Origin: Actinomadura alba
GTDB taxonomy: Bacteria; Actinomycetota; Actinomycetes; Streptosporangiales; Streptosporangiaceae
DNA length: 64,000 nt
Reading direction: 5' to 3'
Assembly (NCBI RefSeq): GCF_014323705.1
Contig: NZ_JABVEC010000042.1
Coordinates: 1 to 64,000 of the forward strand
Shown here piece by piece: positions 32,553-41,196 of this stretch. The notes beneath the pieces are model-generated. The model saw only the letters and a program-made list of their open reading frames with translations, was not told the DNA's origin and ran no database searches. The stretch's first letter is position 1; the number at the start of each line of letters is the position of its first letter. A program made the translations under genes and the position numbers.

Positions 32553-34544
32553 ATGCAATGGCGCGCCAGAGGCATGCGCATGCTCGGCGCGCCGGCTGTG
32601 ACCGTCGCGGTCTTCGCCGCGATGGCCCTCCCGGCCGGCGCCTCCCATGCCGACACCACTCCCACGATCAAGGTGCAGGGAGGTGAGACCCAGCCGATCT
32701 TCTCCCGGGCCGACGCCGTCTATCAGACCGTCGACGTCCAGACCACGATCGACAGTGACCGCGACGGCGAACGCGACACGGTCCGGGTGCGGATCCTCCG
32801 GCCCAAGGAGACCGAACGGGGCCTCAAGGTCCCGATCATCATGGAGCCGAGCCCCTACTGGGCCGGCACCTTCGATATCCCGCTCCACGGGGTCGATGTC
32901 GACGGGGACGGCCTGGACGACAGAACCGGCGAGAGGTATTCCGCGCAGCCCGAAAGCGACCGGCGGTCCGGTAGCAAGATCTCTTCGGAGCTGCTCGGCG
33001 GCGTTCCCGGAGCCCGGGCCGCCGCCACGGTCTGGTCCGGCTACTACGACAACTACTTCCTGCCCCGCGGCTACGCCGTGGCCCAGGTGGACAGCATCGG
33101 CAGTGGTGGTTCGACCGGTTGCCCGACCATCGGCGACCGCAACGAAACGCTCGGAGTCAAGGCGGCCGTGGACTGGCTGACCGGCGACGCCAAGGGCTGG
33201 GACGAGAGCGGCAACCGGATCAAAGCCGACTGGAGCACCGGCAGGGTCGCGCTCCAGGGCATCTCCTACAACGGCACGCTGCCCAACCAGGTGGCGACCA
33301 CAGGGGTCAAGGGACTCAAGACGATCGTCCCGATCGCCGCCATCTCCTCCTGGTACGACTACTACCGGGCGAACGGCGGCGTCCTCGCTCCGGGTGGTTA
33401 CCAGGGCGAGGACACCGACGTGATGTCCAAAGTCATCTACACGCGGGCCGACAAGGAGATCTGCAAGCCGATCATCGACGAACTCGCCGCGCGGCAGGAC
33501 CGTGAGAGCGGCGACTACTCCGAGTACTGGGCCGCGCGTGACTTCCTGGTCAACGCCAAGAACGTCAAGGTCCCGGTGTTCCTTGTGCACGGCCTCAACG
33601 ACTGGAACGTCAAGACCAAGCAGTTCGCGCAGTGGTGGGAGACGCTTCAGGGGCAGGTCCCGACCAAGCTCTGGCTGCACCAGGCCGGTCATTCCAACCC
33701 GTTCAACCTGCGCATCGAGGAATGGCTGCGGCAGCTGCACCGCTGGTACGACCACTGGTTGTACGGCATCGAGAACGGCATCACGCGGGAACCCCGGGTG
33801 GACGTCGAGCAGGCCGACTTCAGCTGGAAGACCCAGGACGCCTGGCCGGCGCGCGGCACCAAGAACGTCACGCTGCACCTCAACTCCGGCTCCGGCGGAC
33901 AGGCGCAACCCGGCCGGCTGTCCACGGCCGCCGCTTCGCGCGACGTCCAGTCCCTGACCGATCAGGGCCGGACCGTGAACGCGAGCACGCTCGTGGACAA
34001 CGAGACCGAGGCGAGCGAGAACCGGCTGGCCTACCTCACACCCGAGCTCACCAAGGACGTGCGCCTGAACGGCACGCCGTCGGTCTCGGTCAAGGCCTCG
34101 CTCAAGGGCACCTCGCCGTACCTCACCGCGCTGCTGGTCGACTACGGAACCGACACCCGGGCCACGAGCGGTACCGCCAGCGACACCTCACAGCAGATCT
34201 GCTACGGCTTGGGCATACCCGGTGACACCGGCTGCGCCTTCCGGACCAGGCACGTGACCCAAACCGCGGACTTCAAGATCGTGACTCGGGGCTGGCTGGA
34301 CGCCCGTAACCGGCATGACATGGCCCGTACCGAGCCGATCACGGAGGGCAAAATGTACTCCTTCGGCTGGGAGATGCAGCCGCAGGACTACGTCTTCAAG
34401 AAGGGACACCGGATCGGCGTCGTGTTGATCTCGACCGACTACGACTACACCCTGCGTTACCCGGCCGGCACCCTCATGAAGGTCCAGACCGGGGCCGCCT
34501 CGGTGCGGCTCCCCATCGAGGGTGGCGGATCGGCCCTCGACTGA
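32553..34544 (+). CDS. Secreted S15-family Xaa-Pro dipeptidyl-peptidase
   Basis: 663 residues from ATG 32553, with GGAG six bases upstream (a GTG at 32523 is in frame but lacks a ribosome site). A Sec signal peptide is present (MRMLGAPAVTVAVFAAMALPAGASHA). The alpha/beta-hydrolase part carries the catalytic set: Ser238 in GISYNG, Asp350 in GLNDWN, His380 in QAGHSNP. The C-terminal third is the beta-sandwich of X-Pro dipeptidyl-peptidases (VSVKASLKGTSPYLTALLVDYG, YSFGWEMQPQDYVFKKGHRIGVVL). It removes dipeptides ending in Pro from peptides outside the cell. A single-gene unit closed by a strong hairpin. Confidence 0.92.
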   Translation: MQWRARGMRMLGAPAVTVAVFAAMALPAGASHADTTPTIKVQGGETQPIFSRADAVYQTVDVQTTIDSDRDGERDTVRVRILRPKETERGLKVPIIMEPSPYWAGTFDIPLHGVDVDGDGLDDRTGERYSAQPESDRRSGSKISSELLGGVPGARAAATVWSGYYDNYFLPRGYAVAQVDSIGSGGSTGCPTIGDRNETLGVKAAVDWLTGDAKGWDESGNRIKADWSTGRVALQGISYNGTLPNQVATTGVKGLKTIVPIAAISSWYDYYRANGGVLAPGGYQGEDTDVMSKVIYTRADKEICKPIIDELAARQDRESGDYSEYWAARDFLVNAKNVKVPVFLVHGLNDWNVKTKQFAQWWETLQGQVPTKLWLHQAGHSNPFNLRIEEWLRQLHRWYDHWLYGIENGITREPRVDVEQADFSWKTQDAWPARGTKNVTLHLNSGSGGQAQPGRLSTAAASRDVQSLTDQGRTVNASTLVDNETEASENRLAYLTPELTKDVRLNGTPSVSVKASLKGTSPYLTALLVDYGTDTRATSGTASDTSQQICYGLGIPGDTGCAFRTRHVTQTADFKIVTRGWLDARNRHDMARTEPITEGKMYSFGWEMQPQDYVFKKGHRIGVVLISTDYDYTLRYPAGTLMKVQTGAASVRLPIEGGGSALD

Positions 34545-34550
34545 CCTACG

Positions 34551-34591
34551 CGTGCTCGCCGCCGCTCACCGAAAGAGCGGCGGCGAGCACG
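34551..34591 (+). terminator. 17-bp perfect hairpin terminator
   Basis: cgtgctcgccgccgctc (34551-34567) and its exact reverse complement (34575-34591) around a seven-base loop accgaaa, six bases past the stop of the S15 peptidase gene. No T tract. Confidence 0.7.
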
Positions 34592-34709
34592 TCGATCTCG
34601 CTACCTGACAGGTGCGCCGCTCGCCTGTTCGGCATGGATAGGGTTGAAGCGGTGCGCCGGGAAGTCTGGTCGGCAGATGCTTCGTCGTCTGCTGGATCAG
34701 GAGTTCCCT

Positions 34710-35939
34710 GTGCGTGTTCCCTCGTTCATATCGCCGCGCCGTCGGCGCGTGGAGACCAGGCCGACAGGCGCACTGGCGGACTTCCTGCGCCAGGAGACCA
34801 CCGGCGGGCGGTTGCTGCTCATGGCGACCGCGGCGGCCCTGGCGTGGGCGAATCTGGCACCCGGGGCGTACGAGCAGCTGTGGGGTGCCGAGCTCGGGCC
34901 TGACCGGCTGCACCTGCGCCTGCCCGTCGCCGCATGGGTGTCCGATGGCCTGCTGGCGGTGTTCTTCTTCGTCGCCGGCGTCGAGGTCAAGCGGGAGCTG
35001 ACGGTCGGTGAGCTGGCAGGGTGGCGGGCCGCCGCGCTGCCGCTGTTCGCCGCGGGAGGCGGGATGGTGGCGCCCGTTCTCGTGGCCCTGGCCGTCTCAC
35101 GTGGGCAGGCGGCCGAGGGCGGCGCGTGGGCGATTCCGGTGGCGACCGACATCGCGTTCGCGCTCGGCGTGTTGGCGCTGGCCGGTTCGGCGTTGCCCAG
35201 CGGCGTTCGGGTGATGCTGTTGTCGATGGCCGTCATCGACGACCTCGGCGCGATCGCGCTCATCGCCGTCCTCTTCACCCACGGGCTGAACCTGTGGTGG
35301 CTGGCCGCGGGGCTGGCGCTGTGCGGCATCCATGGACTGGCGCAACGACACCGCCTCGGTTCGCCGTGGCTGATCATCCCTTTGGTGGTGGCGGCTTGGG
35401 TGTGCATTCACGCGAGCGGTGTGCACGCCACCGTCGCGGGGATCGTGCTCGGCCTGCTCACTCCGGTCAGGGCTGCGCGGGGCGAGAAGGAGTCCCCTGC
35501 CGAGCGGCTGGAACACCGGCTCCACCCGATCTCGGCCGGTGTCATCGTGCCGCTGTTCGCCTTGGCCGCTGCCGGTGTTCCGCTCAACGCGATCGGCGAG
35601 TCCGTTGGTGACGCGGTCGCCCAGGGCGTCTTCGCCGGCCTGCTGGCCGGGAAGGTTCTCGGGGTCTTCGGGGGTGCGTGGCTGGCCGTACGCCTGCGCT
35701 TGGCCACGCTGCCCGAGGGCGTCGTCTGGGCCGACGTGCTGCCCATCGCCGTTCTCGGCGGCGTCGGCTACACCGTCAGCCTGCTGATCAGCCGCCTGGC
35801 CACCGCCGGCGACCCGGCCGCGGCGGAGGCCGCCTCCACCGCGGTGCTCGCCGCCTCCTTGGCGGCCTCGCTCATCGCCATCGTGTTGCTTCGCATGCGT
35901 ACCCACCGCCGAGCCGCCGCCGGGGTACCCGCCGGATGA
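34710..35939 (+). CDS. nhaA: Na+/H+ antiporter NhaA
   Basis: 409 residues from GTG 34710, chosen for the aggag ribosome site six bases upstream; ATG 34677 and TTG 34644 are in-frame alternatives that add 11-22 residues. About twelve membrane spans. The ion-binding region is clear: VATDIAFALGVLAL (helix IV Asp) and MAVIDDLGAIALIAVLF (the paired Asp of helix V, matching Asp163/Asp164 of E. coli NhaA). FFFVAGVEVKRELTVGEL is the typical first cytoplasmic loop. Exchanges sodium for protons at high pH or salt. Stands alone. Confidence 0.93.
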   Translation: MRVPSFISPRRRRVETRPTGALADFLRQETTGGRLLLMATAAALAWANLAPGAYEQLWGAELGPDRLHLRLPVAAWVSDGLLAVFFFVAGVEVKRELTVGELAGWRAAALPLFAAGGGMVAPVLVALAVSRGQAAEGGAWAIPVATDIAFALGVLALAGSALPSGVRVMLLSMAVIDDLGAIALIAVLFTHGLNLWWLAAGLALCGIHGLAQRHRLGSPWLIIPLVVAAWVCIHASGVHATVAGIVLGLLTPVRAARGEKESPAERLEHRLHPISAGVIVPLFALAAAGVPLNAIGESVGDAVAQGVFAGLLAGKVLGVFGGAWLAVRLRLATLPEGVVWADVLPIAVLGGVGYTVSLLISRLATAGDPAAAEAASTAVLAASLAASLIAIVLLRMRTHRRAAAGVPAG

Positions 35940-36309
35940 CGCGGAGCACCCCACGAGTCGGACTACCGATCCGGCCGGCCTTCGGTCGGCACCCAGATGG
36001 GCACCCCGACCAGACTGGCGAACGCGCTCGCCCACGGACTCAGCTCCACGAACTCGTCGCTCGCCGACGGGCCGGGCTCGCCTGGTCGGAGACCGACCGG
36101 GGCGCCTCCCGCCTCCTGTTCGCCGGTCCCGTCCTCGCCGGCGTCGCGGTGGTCGGCGGCCGGCCCGATACCTGCCGACGCGTCCTCATCGATCGGATGC
36201 TCCTTGCCCATGAGCACCCGATACCCGCAGCGGCCTCCCGGCTCAGGCACGGCAAGGCAAGATATTTCCAAGGGCCATGGCAAGCTGCGGGGCGGCGATC
36301 CACACGTCT
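35940..36309. other. Intergenic region after nhaA
   Basis: 370 bases between nhaA and the truncated serine hydrolase. The only coding-like content is a weak minus-strand frame (35963-36211). No repeat, RNA or promoter that I can support. Confidence 0.4.
35963..36211 (-). CDS. Doubtful small hypothetical protein
   Basis: 82 residues from ATG 36211. The start is acidic and Gly-rich (MGKEHPIDEDASAG) and the end is hydrophobic (LSPWASAFASLVGVPIW). Composition is more protein-like than that of neighbouring shadow frames, but no family, ribosome site or partner supports it. It may be a remnant. Confidence 0.2.
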   Translation of the reverse strand: MGKEHPIDEDASAGIGPAADHRDAGEDGTGEQEAGGAPVGLRPGEPGPSASDEFVELSPWASAFASLVGVPIWVPTEGRPDR

Positions 36310-36978
36310 TCACTCGGAGCGCCGGCGCGAACGGGTGGTGCGGAGGGCGATCGTGAGACGGAGGGCGACGACGGCGGCGCCGGCGGTCGCCGCGACGCAC
36401 ATGGCGATGAAAGTGTCGGGCACCCAGGTCGCCAGGCGGTGCGTGCCCATCCGGCCGACGAGCCGCGCCAAGGCGATCCAGGGCAACGAGCCCGCCAGGG
36501 TCCAGGCAGCCGTCACGGTGACACGGCGCGGCAGGGAGGCGGGTACGGCCGGGCGCCGGAGCAGGAGCGCCGAGCGTCCGGCCGCCAGAATCAGCGCCAT
36601 GGCGAGGGCGGTGACGCTCCAGACGGTCACGTGATAGCCGGACGCGGACGCGCCACCGACCGGCGGCCCGCCGCCCGCGAGCAGCCTGGCGGCGCCGAAG
36701 CCGACCTCCATGACCGCCGCGTCGTGGAGGATCCCGTGCAGGTTCTGCTGGAGGACGATGGCGATGTTCCGCTCCGGCAGCAGGAAGAGCATTGCCGAGT
36801 AGCCGGGGGTCGCCCCCGTGTGCCAGATGGCGTCGTCGAGCGGCGCGTCCAGGCCGCCGACCCGCCAGCCCAGCCCGTATCCCGTTCCAGTGCCGGTGGG
36901 CCGGAGCCTGCCCTCTTCGCGCATGAGCCGTACCGAATCGGGGGTGAGGACGATGCCGCCGCCGGCGGTCCTCCCGGA
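36310..36978 (-). pseudogene. 5'-truncated serine hydrolase (beta-lactamase family) with membrane tail
   Basis: The minus-strand frame from about 36978 to the stop at 36310 is the C-terminal half of a class C beta-lactamase-like hydrolase: GGGIVLTPDSVRLM, TGTGYGLGWRVGG, then WHTGATPGYSAML (HTG replaces the KTG box) and FLLPERNIAIVLQQN, followed by a membrane tail of about three spans as in many actinobacterial members. The N-terminal half with the SxxK nucleophile and YxN is missing; homology stops exactly where the opposite-strand TetR fragment begins. Not functional. Confidence 0.75.
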
Positions 36979-37503
36979 TCGGAGGTGCAGCACTACTTCC
37001 GCACCAAGGACGAGATGCTCCTGCATGCTTTCAACCGGGTCAGCACGCATATCCGGAGCAGGATCGACGAGCGGATACGGGCCGGGATCGAGCACCGGCG
37101 ACCCATCTCGCGGGTCATGGCCGAGGCGATGGCCGAGCTCATCCCCCTGGACGAGACCCGCCGTACCGAGTTCCGGGTGGCCAGGGCGTTCGCCGGACGC
37201 GCCCTGGACGCGCCCGCGCTCGCCGAGGTCGACATCGAGACCGCCCGGGGACTGCGCCAAGACATCGCCCAGGCCGTCCACAACGGCAAGGAGTGCGGGG
37301 AGGTCGCGGCGGACCTGGACCCGTGGCCCGCCGCCGTCCGCCTCGCCGCCGTGACGGAGGGGCTCGCGATGCAGGTCTACCGCGACCCCGCCGGTGTCAA
37401 CGGGGTGCCCGCGGCCGAGCTCACGGCGTCGGTCATCGATGCCGAGCTCGCCGCCGTCTTCACCGGCGAGTGCCGCCAGTACGCGGAAGAGTCCGGCGCC
37501 TGA
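36979..37503 (+). pseudogene. 5'-truncated TetR-family regulator
   Basis: From about 36979 the plus strand reads EVQHYFRTKDEMLLHAFNRV, which is the end of a TetR helix-turn-helix, then a complete helical effector domain (TRRTEFRVARAFAGRAL, GLRQDIAQAVHNGKECGEV, AAVRLAAVTEGLAMQVY) to the stop at 37503. The start codon and most of the DNA-binding domain are absent. It is back to back with the truncated hydrolase, as a divergent regulator/target pair would be once the shared promoter and both 5' ends were lost. Confidence 0.75.
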
Positions 37504-37671
37504 TCAAGAGCCGGTTCGGGCGTCCGGGGACAACGTCCGGGCTAAGGACGCGAAGCGGCTCACCCGGCGGACCGCTGGTCCGGGCTGCAGACGGCATGCT
37601 CTTCCCGGACGCCTCATCTCGCCCGCGTACGGGCGGTCGCAACCCACGACCGCCCCGTACGGCCGTCGGTC

Positions 37672-38292
37672 CTACTCGAAGCGAGACGGGTCCCCGGCAC
37701 CGCTGCGGAGGATCTCGGGCTCGCCCTGCGAAAAGTCGACGACCGTCGTCGGCACCGCACCGCACTCGCCGGAGTCGATCACAGCGTCCACCACGTGGTC
37801 GAGTCTTTCCTTGATCTCCCAGCCTTGTGTCAGGGGTTCGGTCTCGTCGGGCAGGAGCAGGGTGCTCGACAGCAGCGGCTCGCCCAGTTCGCTGAGCAAC
37901 GCCTGCGCGACGACGTGATCGGGGATCCGGACGCCGACGGTCTTCTTCCTGGGGTGCAGCAACCGGCGCGGCACCTCCTTCGTCGCGGGCAGGATGAACG
38001 TGTAACTGCCGGGAGTCGCCGCCTTGATGGAGCGGAACAGCGAGTTACCGACCTGAACGAACTGGCCGAGCTGGGCGAAGTCCCGGCACACCAAGGTGAA
38101 GTGGTGCCCGCTGTCGAGGCGGCGGATCTCCCTGATCCGGTCGATGCCCTCCTTGTTCCCCAGCCGGCACCCGAACGCGAAGCACGAGTCCGTCGGGTAC
38201 ACGATCAGTCCGTCCGCACGGAGCAGGTCGACCACTTGACGCAGTGCCCGAGGCTGAGGGTTGTCCGGATGCACGTCGAAGTACTTTGCCAT
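37672..38292 (-). CDS. YrdC/Sua5-family threonylcarbamoyl-AMP synthase-like protein
   Basis: 206 residues from ATG 38292 (MAKYFDVHPDNPQPRAL). The YrdC fold is evident: LRADGLIVYPTDSCFAFGCRLG, the basic RIREIRRLDSGHHFTLVCRDF, PGSYTFILPATKEVPRRL, KTVGVRIPDH and STTLLLPDE-type ending. The length matches the short E. coli YciO/TsaC class without the Sua5 domain. TsaC enzymes make threonylcarbamoyl-AMP for t6A in tRNA; the HPDNPQ start and sequence style are closer to YciO, whose role is less certain. Essential TsaC is usually elsewhere, beside prmC, so YciO is the better guess. Confidence 0.85.
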   Translation of the reverse strand: MAKYFDVHPDNPQPRALRQVVDLLRADGLIVYPTDSCFAFGCRLGNKEGIDRIREIRRLDSGHHFTLVCRDFAQLGQFVQVGNSLFRSIKAATPGSYTFILPATKEVPRRLLHPRKKTVGVRIPDHVVAQALLSELGEPLLSSTLLLPDETEPLTQGWEIKERLDHVVDAVIDSGECGAVPTTVVDFSQGEPEILRSGAGDPSRFE

Positions 38293-38355
38293 GCAAGGGA
38301 GCTTAGAAGCGGATGCTCCAGTGTCACGCCGTGCCACCCGGCGACACGGTCGGGG

Positions 38356-39666
38356 CTACGCGGACATTCCGAAGAGCTGGGTCCAATAGGTCGCCCGCCG
38401 GCCGCCGCCGACGAAGCCGATGCCGATGTGGGTGAAGTCCGGCTTGAGGATGTTGGCACGGTGCCCGGGGCTGTTCATCCAGCCTTGTACGACCTCGGCC
38501 GGGGAGCGCTGGCCGCAGGCGATGTTCTCGCCGATCCCGCGATGCGTACATCCGGCGGCCGCCGCTCGGTCCCAGGGCTCGCCCCCTTCCGGCGATGTGT
38601 GGGAGTAGAAGCCACGGGCGACCATGTCCGCGCTGTGCGCCTGCGCGGCCGAGGCCAGGCGCGGATCGGCCGCCAGTGGCCGGAGCCGGGCCTCGGCCCG
38701 TTCGGCGTTGGTGAGCGAGATGACCTCGGAGGCGGTCCGTGCCAGGCCCTGTGCCGTGAACGGCCGGGCCCACAGCGCGGTCCAGTAGACGTCCCCGGGG
38801 TGGGCGCCGGCCGCGTGGGCGATCCCGAAATCGGAGAATGCCGCGTCGAGTAGCGGACGGCGAGCCTGCTCGTCGTTGACGCAGTACTCCACGAACTCCG
38901 CCGGGGTTCGCGGGCCGGACATGAGGTTCTCGGCTATGGACAGATAGGTGTACCCACGGAGGGTGACCTCCTGGAAGATGGACCGCCCATCGGGCCCCTC
39001 AGCGGTGAGCACGCCTTGCCGAACCATGGTCGTGACATGGGCCTGGGCCGCCGCCGCGAGCCGCGTGTCCGGCGTCATGGGCGGAACTCCGGCCCTGGCC
39101 CGTTGCGAGTTGACGATCCCGGCGGTGGAAACGTGCAGGTGATCAGCGGCAGGACGGGGCGGAGGCACGGCGGGGGGCGTCGCACCGTCGTCGGACACAT
39201 CGACGCCGAAGTCGCGGGCCACTCCCGCCAGCCCGTCCGCGTACCCCTGGCCGAGCGCGCGCACCTTCCACTCGGCGCCACGGCGGTAGATCTCCGCCAG
39301 CAGCAGAACGGTCTCGTGTTCGGGTTGCGGAGGGGTGAACCGAGCGAGCAGCGACCCGCCCGCGCCGGTGATCCGCATCGTGGGCGGGGGAAGGCGCCCG
39401 AGTCGTGCGCCCGGGTCGGCCGGGCTGACGACCACGGTGAGCCGGCTCGCCCCCGCCCGCAGCCGTGGCCGGTCCACGACGATGGTGCCGGCCCGCAGGC
39501 GCGTGCCCGGAGCCGACGGCTGGTTGTAGAAGACGAAGTCACCGTCGCCGTCGACCTTCCCGTGATCGCCCGTGATCAGCACCGAGAGATCGTACGGCCC
39601 CGGCACCTCGATCGAGAGAGTGCCGCCCGGCAGGATCTGGTTGCCCCCGGGAACCAGTTCGCTCAT
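38356..39666 (-). CDS. TerD-CAP-CAP fusion protein
   Basis: 436 residues from ATG 39666 (MSELVPGGNQILPGG). Residues 1-150 are a TerD domain with the calcium-binding-type GDGDFVFYNQP and LLAEIYRRGAEWKVRALGQGY. A Pro-rich linker (about 155-175) leads to two CAP/SCP-like (PF00188) domains: VNSQRARAGVPPMTPDTRLAAAAQ ... AENLMSG and LTNAERAEARLRPLAADPRLASAAQ ... GIGENIACG, with NSPGHRANILKPDFTHIGIG in the second. CAP domains are normally secreted, yet no signal peptide is seen. The second has the family's His/Glu set; the first is less complete. Probably a stress or envelope role, unknown. Confidence 0.88.
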   Translation of the reverse strand: MSELVPGGNQILPGGTLSIEVPGPYDLSVLITGDHGKVDGDGDFVFYNQPSAPGTRLRAGTIVVDRPRLRAGASRLTVVVSPADPGARLGRLPPPTMRITGAGGSLLARFTPPQPEHETVLLLAEIYRRGAEWKVRALGQGYADGLAGVARDFGVDVSDDGATPPAVPPPRPAADHLHVSTAGIVNSQRARAGVPPMTPDTRLAAAAQAHVTTMVRQGVLTAEGPDGRSIFQEVTLRGYTYLSIAENLMSGPRTPAEFVEYCVNDEQARRPLLDAAFSDFGIAHAAGAHPGDVYWTALWARPFTAQGLARTASEVISLTNAERAEARLRPLAADPRLASAAQAHSADMVARGFYSHTSPEGGEPWDRAAAAGCTHRGIGENIACGQRSPAEVVQGWMNSPGHRANILKPDFTHIGIGFVGGGRRATYWTQLFGMSA

Positions 39667-39802
39667 CCGCACCGCCTGTCTGGGAGATGTCCGGGGAGGT
39701 CGCGCCGCCCGCATTTGCTGCCCGCACAACGATCCACACGGACGCGACGGTTCCTGGAACATCGGCCGGCCTGGCACGATCGGGCGACCACCGAGCTCAG
39801 AT

Positions 39803-40375
39803 CTACGGCCGGCGAAGATGCCGCTCCACGGCTGCGGTCGTGCGCTCGACGTCGCCGGTCGCGAGCAGATCGAGCAGCGCTCCTCGCAGGACCGAAAGGG
39901 CCAGGGTCCTTTCGGCGGCGCCCTCATCGCTGTCCCGCCACGCGGGGGGCTGGGCTCTGGCGAGAAGCGCGAGCCAGTCGTCGACGGTCTGCCGGGCAAA
40001 ACCCGCCGACGAGCCGTCCGGCTGCGTAAGCGAACGCGCGTACGCCTCCAGCCACAGAGTGAGCAACGGCCGGTGCGGTTCGGCGACGAGCCATTCCCAG
40101 GTGGCGCGCACCACGGACGCGAGGTCGCCTCCCGCGCTCTCGTGCAGCGAGCGGTCCAGAAAGGCGAACTCGTCGGCGCGGGCCCGGCTGAGCAGAGCGC
40201 GGACCAGGCCGTCCTTGCTACCGAAAAGGAACAGCAGGACGCGCGGGCTGGAGCCGATCGCGGCCGCGAGGGGCCGCAGCGACAGGTCCCCGAGGCCATG
40301 CTCGACGACGTAGCGGTAGGCCCGCTCCAGCAACTCCTCCTGGCGCGCCGAAGGGGCTCGCGCTGATTCGCTCAC
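39803..40375 (-). CDS. TetR-family transcriptional regulator
   Basis: 190 residues from GTG 40375. HTH: RQEELLERAYRYVVEHGLGDLSLRPLAAAIGSSPRVLLFLFGSKDGLVRALL. The rest is a helical ligand domain (DLASVVRATWEWLVAEPHRPLLTLWLEAYARSL). Divergent from the GNAT gene with a palindrome actgaaac-gagt-gtttcagt between, which is very likely its operator. Confidence 0.9.
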   Translation of the reverse strand: MSESARAPSARQEELLERAYRYVVEHGLGDLSLRPLAAAIGSSPRVLLFLFGSKDGLVRALLSRARADEFAFLDRSLHESAGGDLASVVRATWEWLVAEPHRPLLTLWLEAYARSLTQPDGSSAGFARQTVDDWLALLARAQPPAWRDSDEGAAERTLALSVLRGALLDLLATGDVERTTAAVERHLRRP

Positions 40376-40389
40376 AGCGCTACTCTGCC

Positions 40390-40409
40390 ACTGAAACGAG
40401 TGTTTCAGT
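40390..40409. promoter_or_regulatory. Operator for the TetR regulator
   Basis: actgaaacgagtgtttcagt, two perfect eight-base arms around a four-base centre, 15 bases from the TetR start and 32 bases before the GNAT start. AT-richer than its surroundings. Confidence 0.7.
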
Positions 40410-40440
40410 AACTCCGCACGGCAAGGCGGGAGGAGCGAGA

Positions 40441-40986
40441 GTGAACGATCCCGAGATCACAATCCGTCGGTTGGGCCGGCCCGGCGACCTCGGCTGGGTG
40501 GTGATGGCCCATGGGGAGGTGTACGCCGCGGAGTTCGGCTGGGACACGAGCATGGAGGCGTTCGTCGCTCGGATCGTCGCCGACTACGCCGCCGGGCACG
40601 ACCCGGCGCGAGAGGCGGCGTGGATCGCGGAGATGGACGGGCGCCGGGTCGGGTGCGTGTTCTGCGTGGCGGCCGACGAGAGCACCGCCCAGTTGCGGAT
40701 CCTGCTCGTCGACCCTCTGGCACGGGGACACCGCATCGGCGGCCTTCTCGTCGACGAGTGCCTCGGCTTCGCCCGCTCGGCCGGTTACGCGCGGATGAAG
40801 CTCTGGACGAACCATCCCCTCGCCGCCGCCCGCGCCATCTACCTCTCCAGGGGATTCGCGCTCATCGAGGAGGAGCCGCACCACAGCTTCGGCGTGGACC
40901 TGGTCGGGCAGGTGTACGAGCTGGACCTGCGGTCCAGCGGCCAGGGGTCGGCGGGTACGGCCGTTTCCGCGACCGGCCGGCCCTGA
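40441..40986 (+). CDS. GNAT-family N-acetyltransferase
   Basis: 181 residues from GTG 40441 with gggagga ribosome site. GNAT core: ITIRRLGRPGDLGWVVMAHGEVYAAEFGW, VGCVFCVAADESTAQLRILLVDPLARGHRIGGLLVDECLGFAR (motif A, acetyl-CoA pyrophosphate loop), MKLWTNHPLAAARAIYLSRGFALIEEE (motif B). A MarR-GNAT-type single domain as used for modifying small amines or antibiotics; substrate unknown. Controlled by the divergent TetR gene. A ggcc-rich stem spans its stop codon. Confidence 0.88.
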   Translation: MNDPEITIRRLGRPGDLGWVVMAHGEVYAAEFGWDTSMEAFVARIVADYAAGHDPAREAAWIAEMDGRRVGCVFCVAADESTAQLRILLVDPLARGHRIGGLLVDECLGFARSAGYARMKLWTNHPLAAARAIYLSRGFALIEEEPHHSFGVDLVGQVYELDLRSSGQGSAGTAVSATGRP

Positions 40987-40993
40987 GGCCGGT
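40972..40993 (+). terminator. Hairpin across the GNAT stop codon
   Basis: accggcc (40972-40978) pairs with ggccggt (40987-40993); the TGA lies in the loop. A short GC hairpin that may end transcription. Confidence 0.35.
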
Positions 40994-41044
40994 GCGCGCA
41001 AGGCGTACGCGCTCGGTCGCCGATCCGGGTCTCGTGTCCGGGGC

Positions 41045-41196
41045 GGGGGCATGCGGCTCACCGCGGGGTTCCGCGAGGCACCGGTCCGGATCCGGATCAC
41101 CTCGACCACGCCGTCGCCCCCGACGGCGATCGCGTCGCCGTCGGGCGCGAAAGCGAGCACACGGGCGCCTGGTCCGCAGCGCGGGCTCGAGGGTGG
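41045..41196 (-). pseudogene. WD40-type repeat fragment
   Basis: Directly after the stop of the beta-propeller gene, the minus strand reads ARVLAFAPDGDAIAVGGDG and VVEVIRI, the pattern of one WD40 blade. The frame then runs on as antisense of the GNAT gene without protein-like content. It looks like a leftover blade of a propeller gene, or chance. Confidence 0.25.

Noticed and set aside
36277..37503. A 408-codon plus-strand frame through the truncated TetR gene
   Set aside because: Only the last third is TetR-like; the first two thirds are antisense to the hydrolase fragment.
39667..40299. Upstream extension of the TerD-CAP-CAP frame
   Set aside because: It would overlap the TetR gene in another frame and has no TerD-like or signal peptide sequence; TerD begins at the ATG at 39666.
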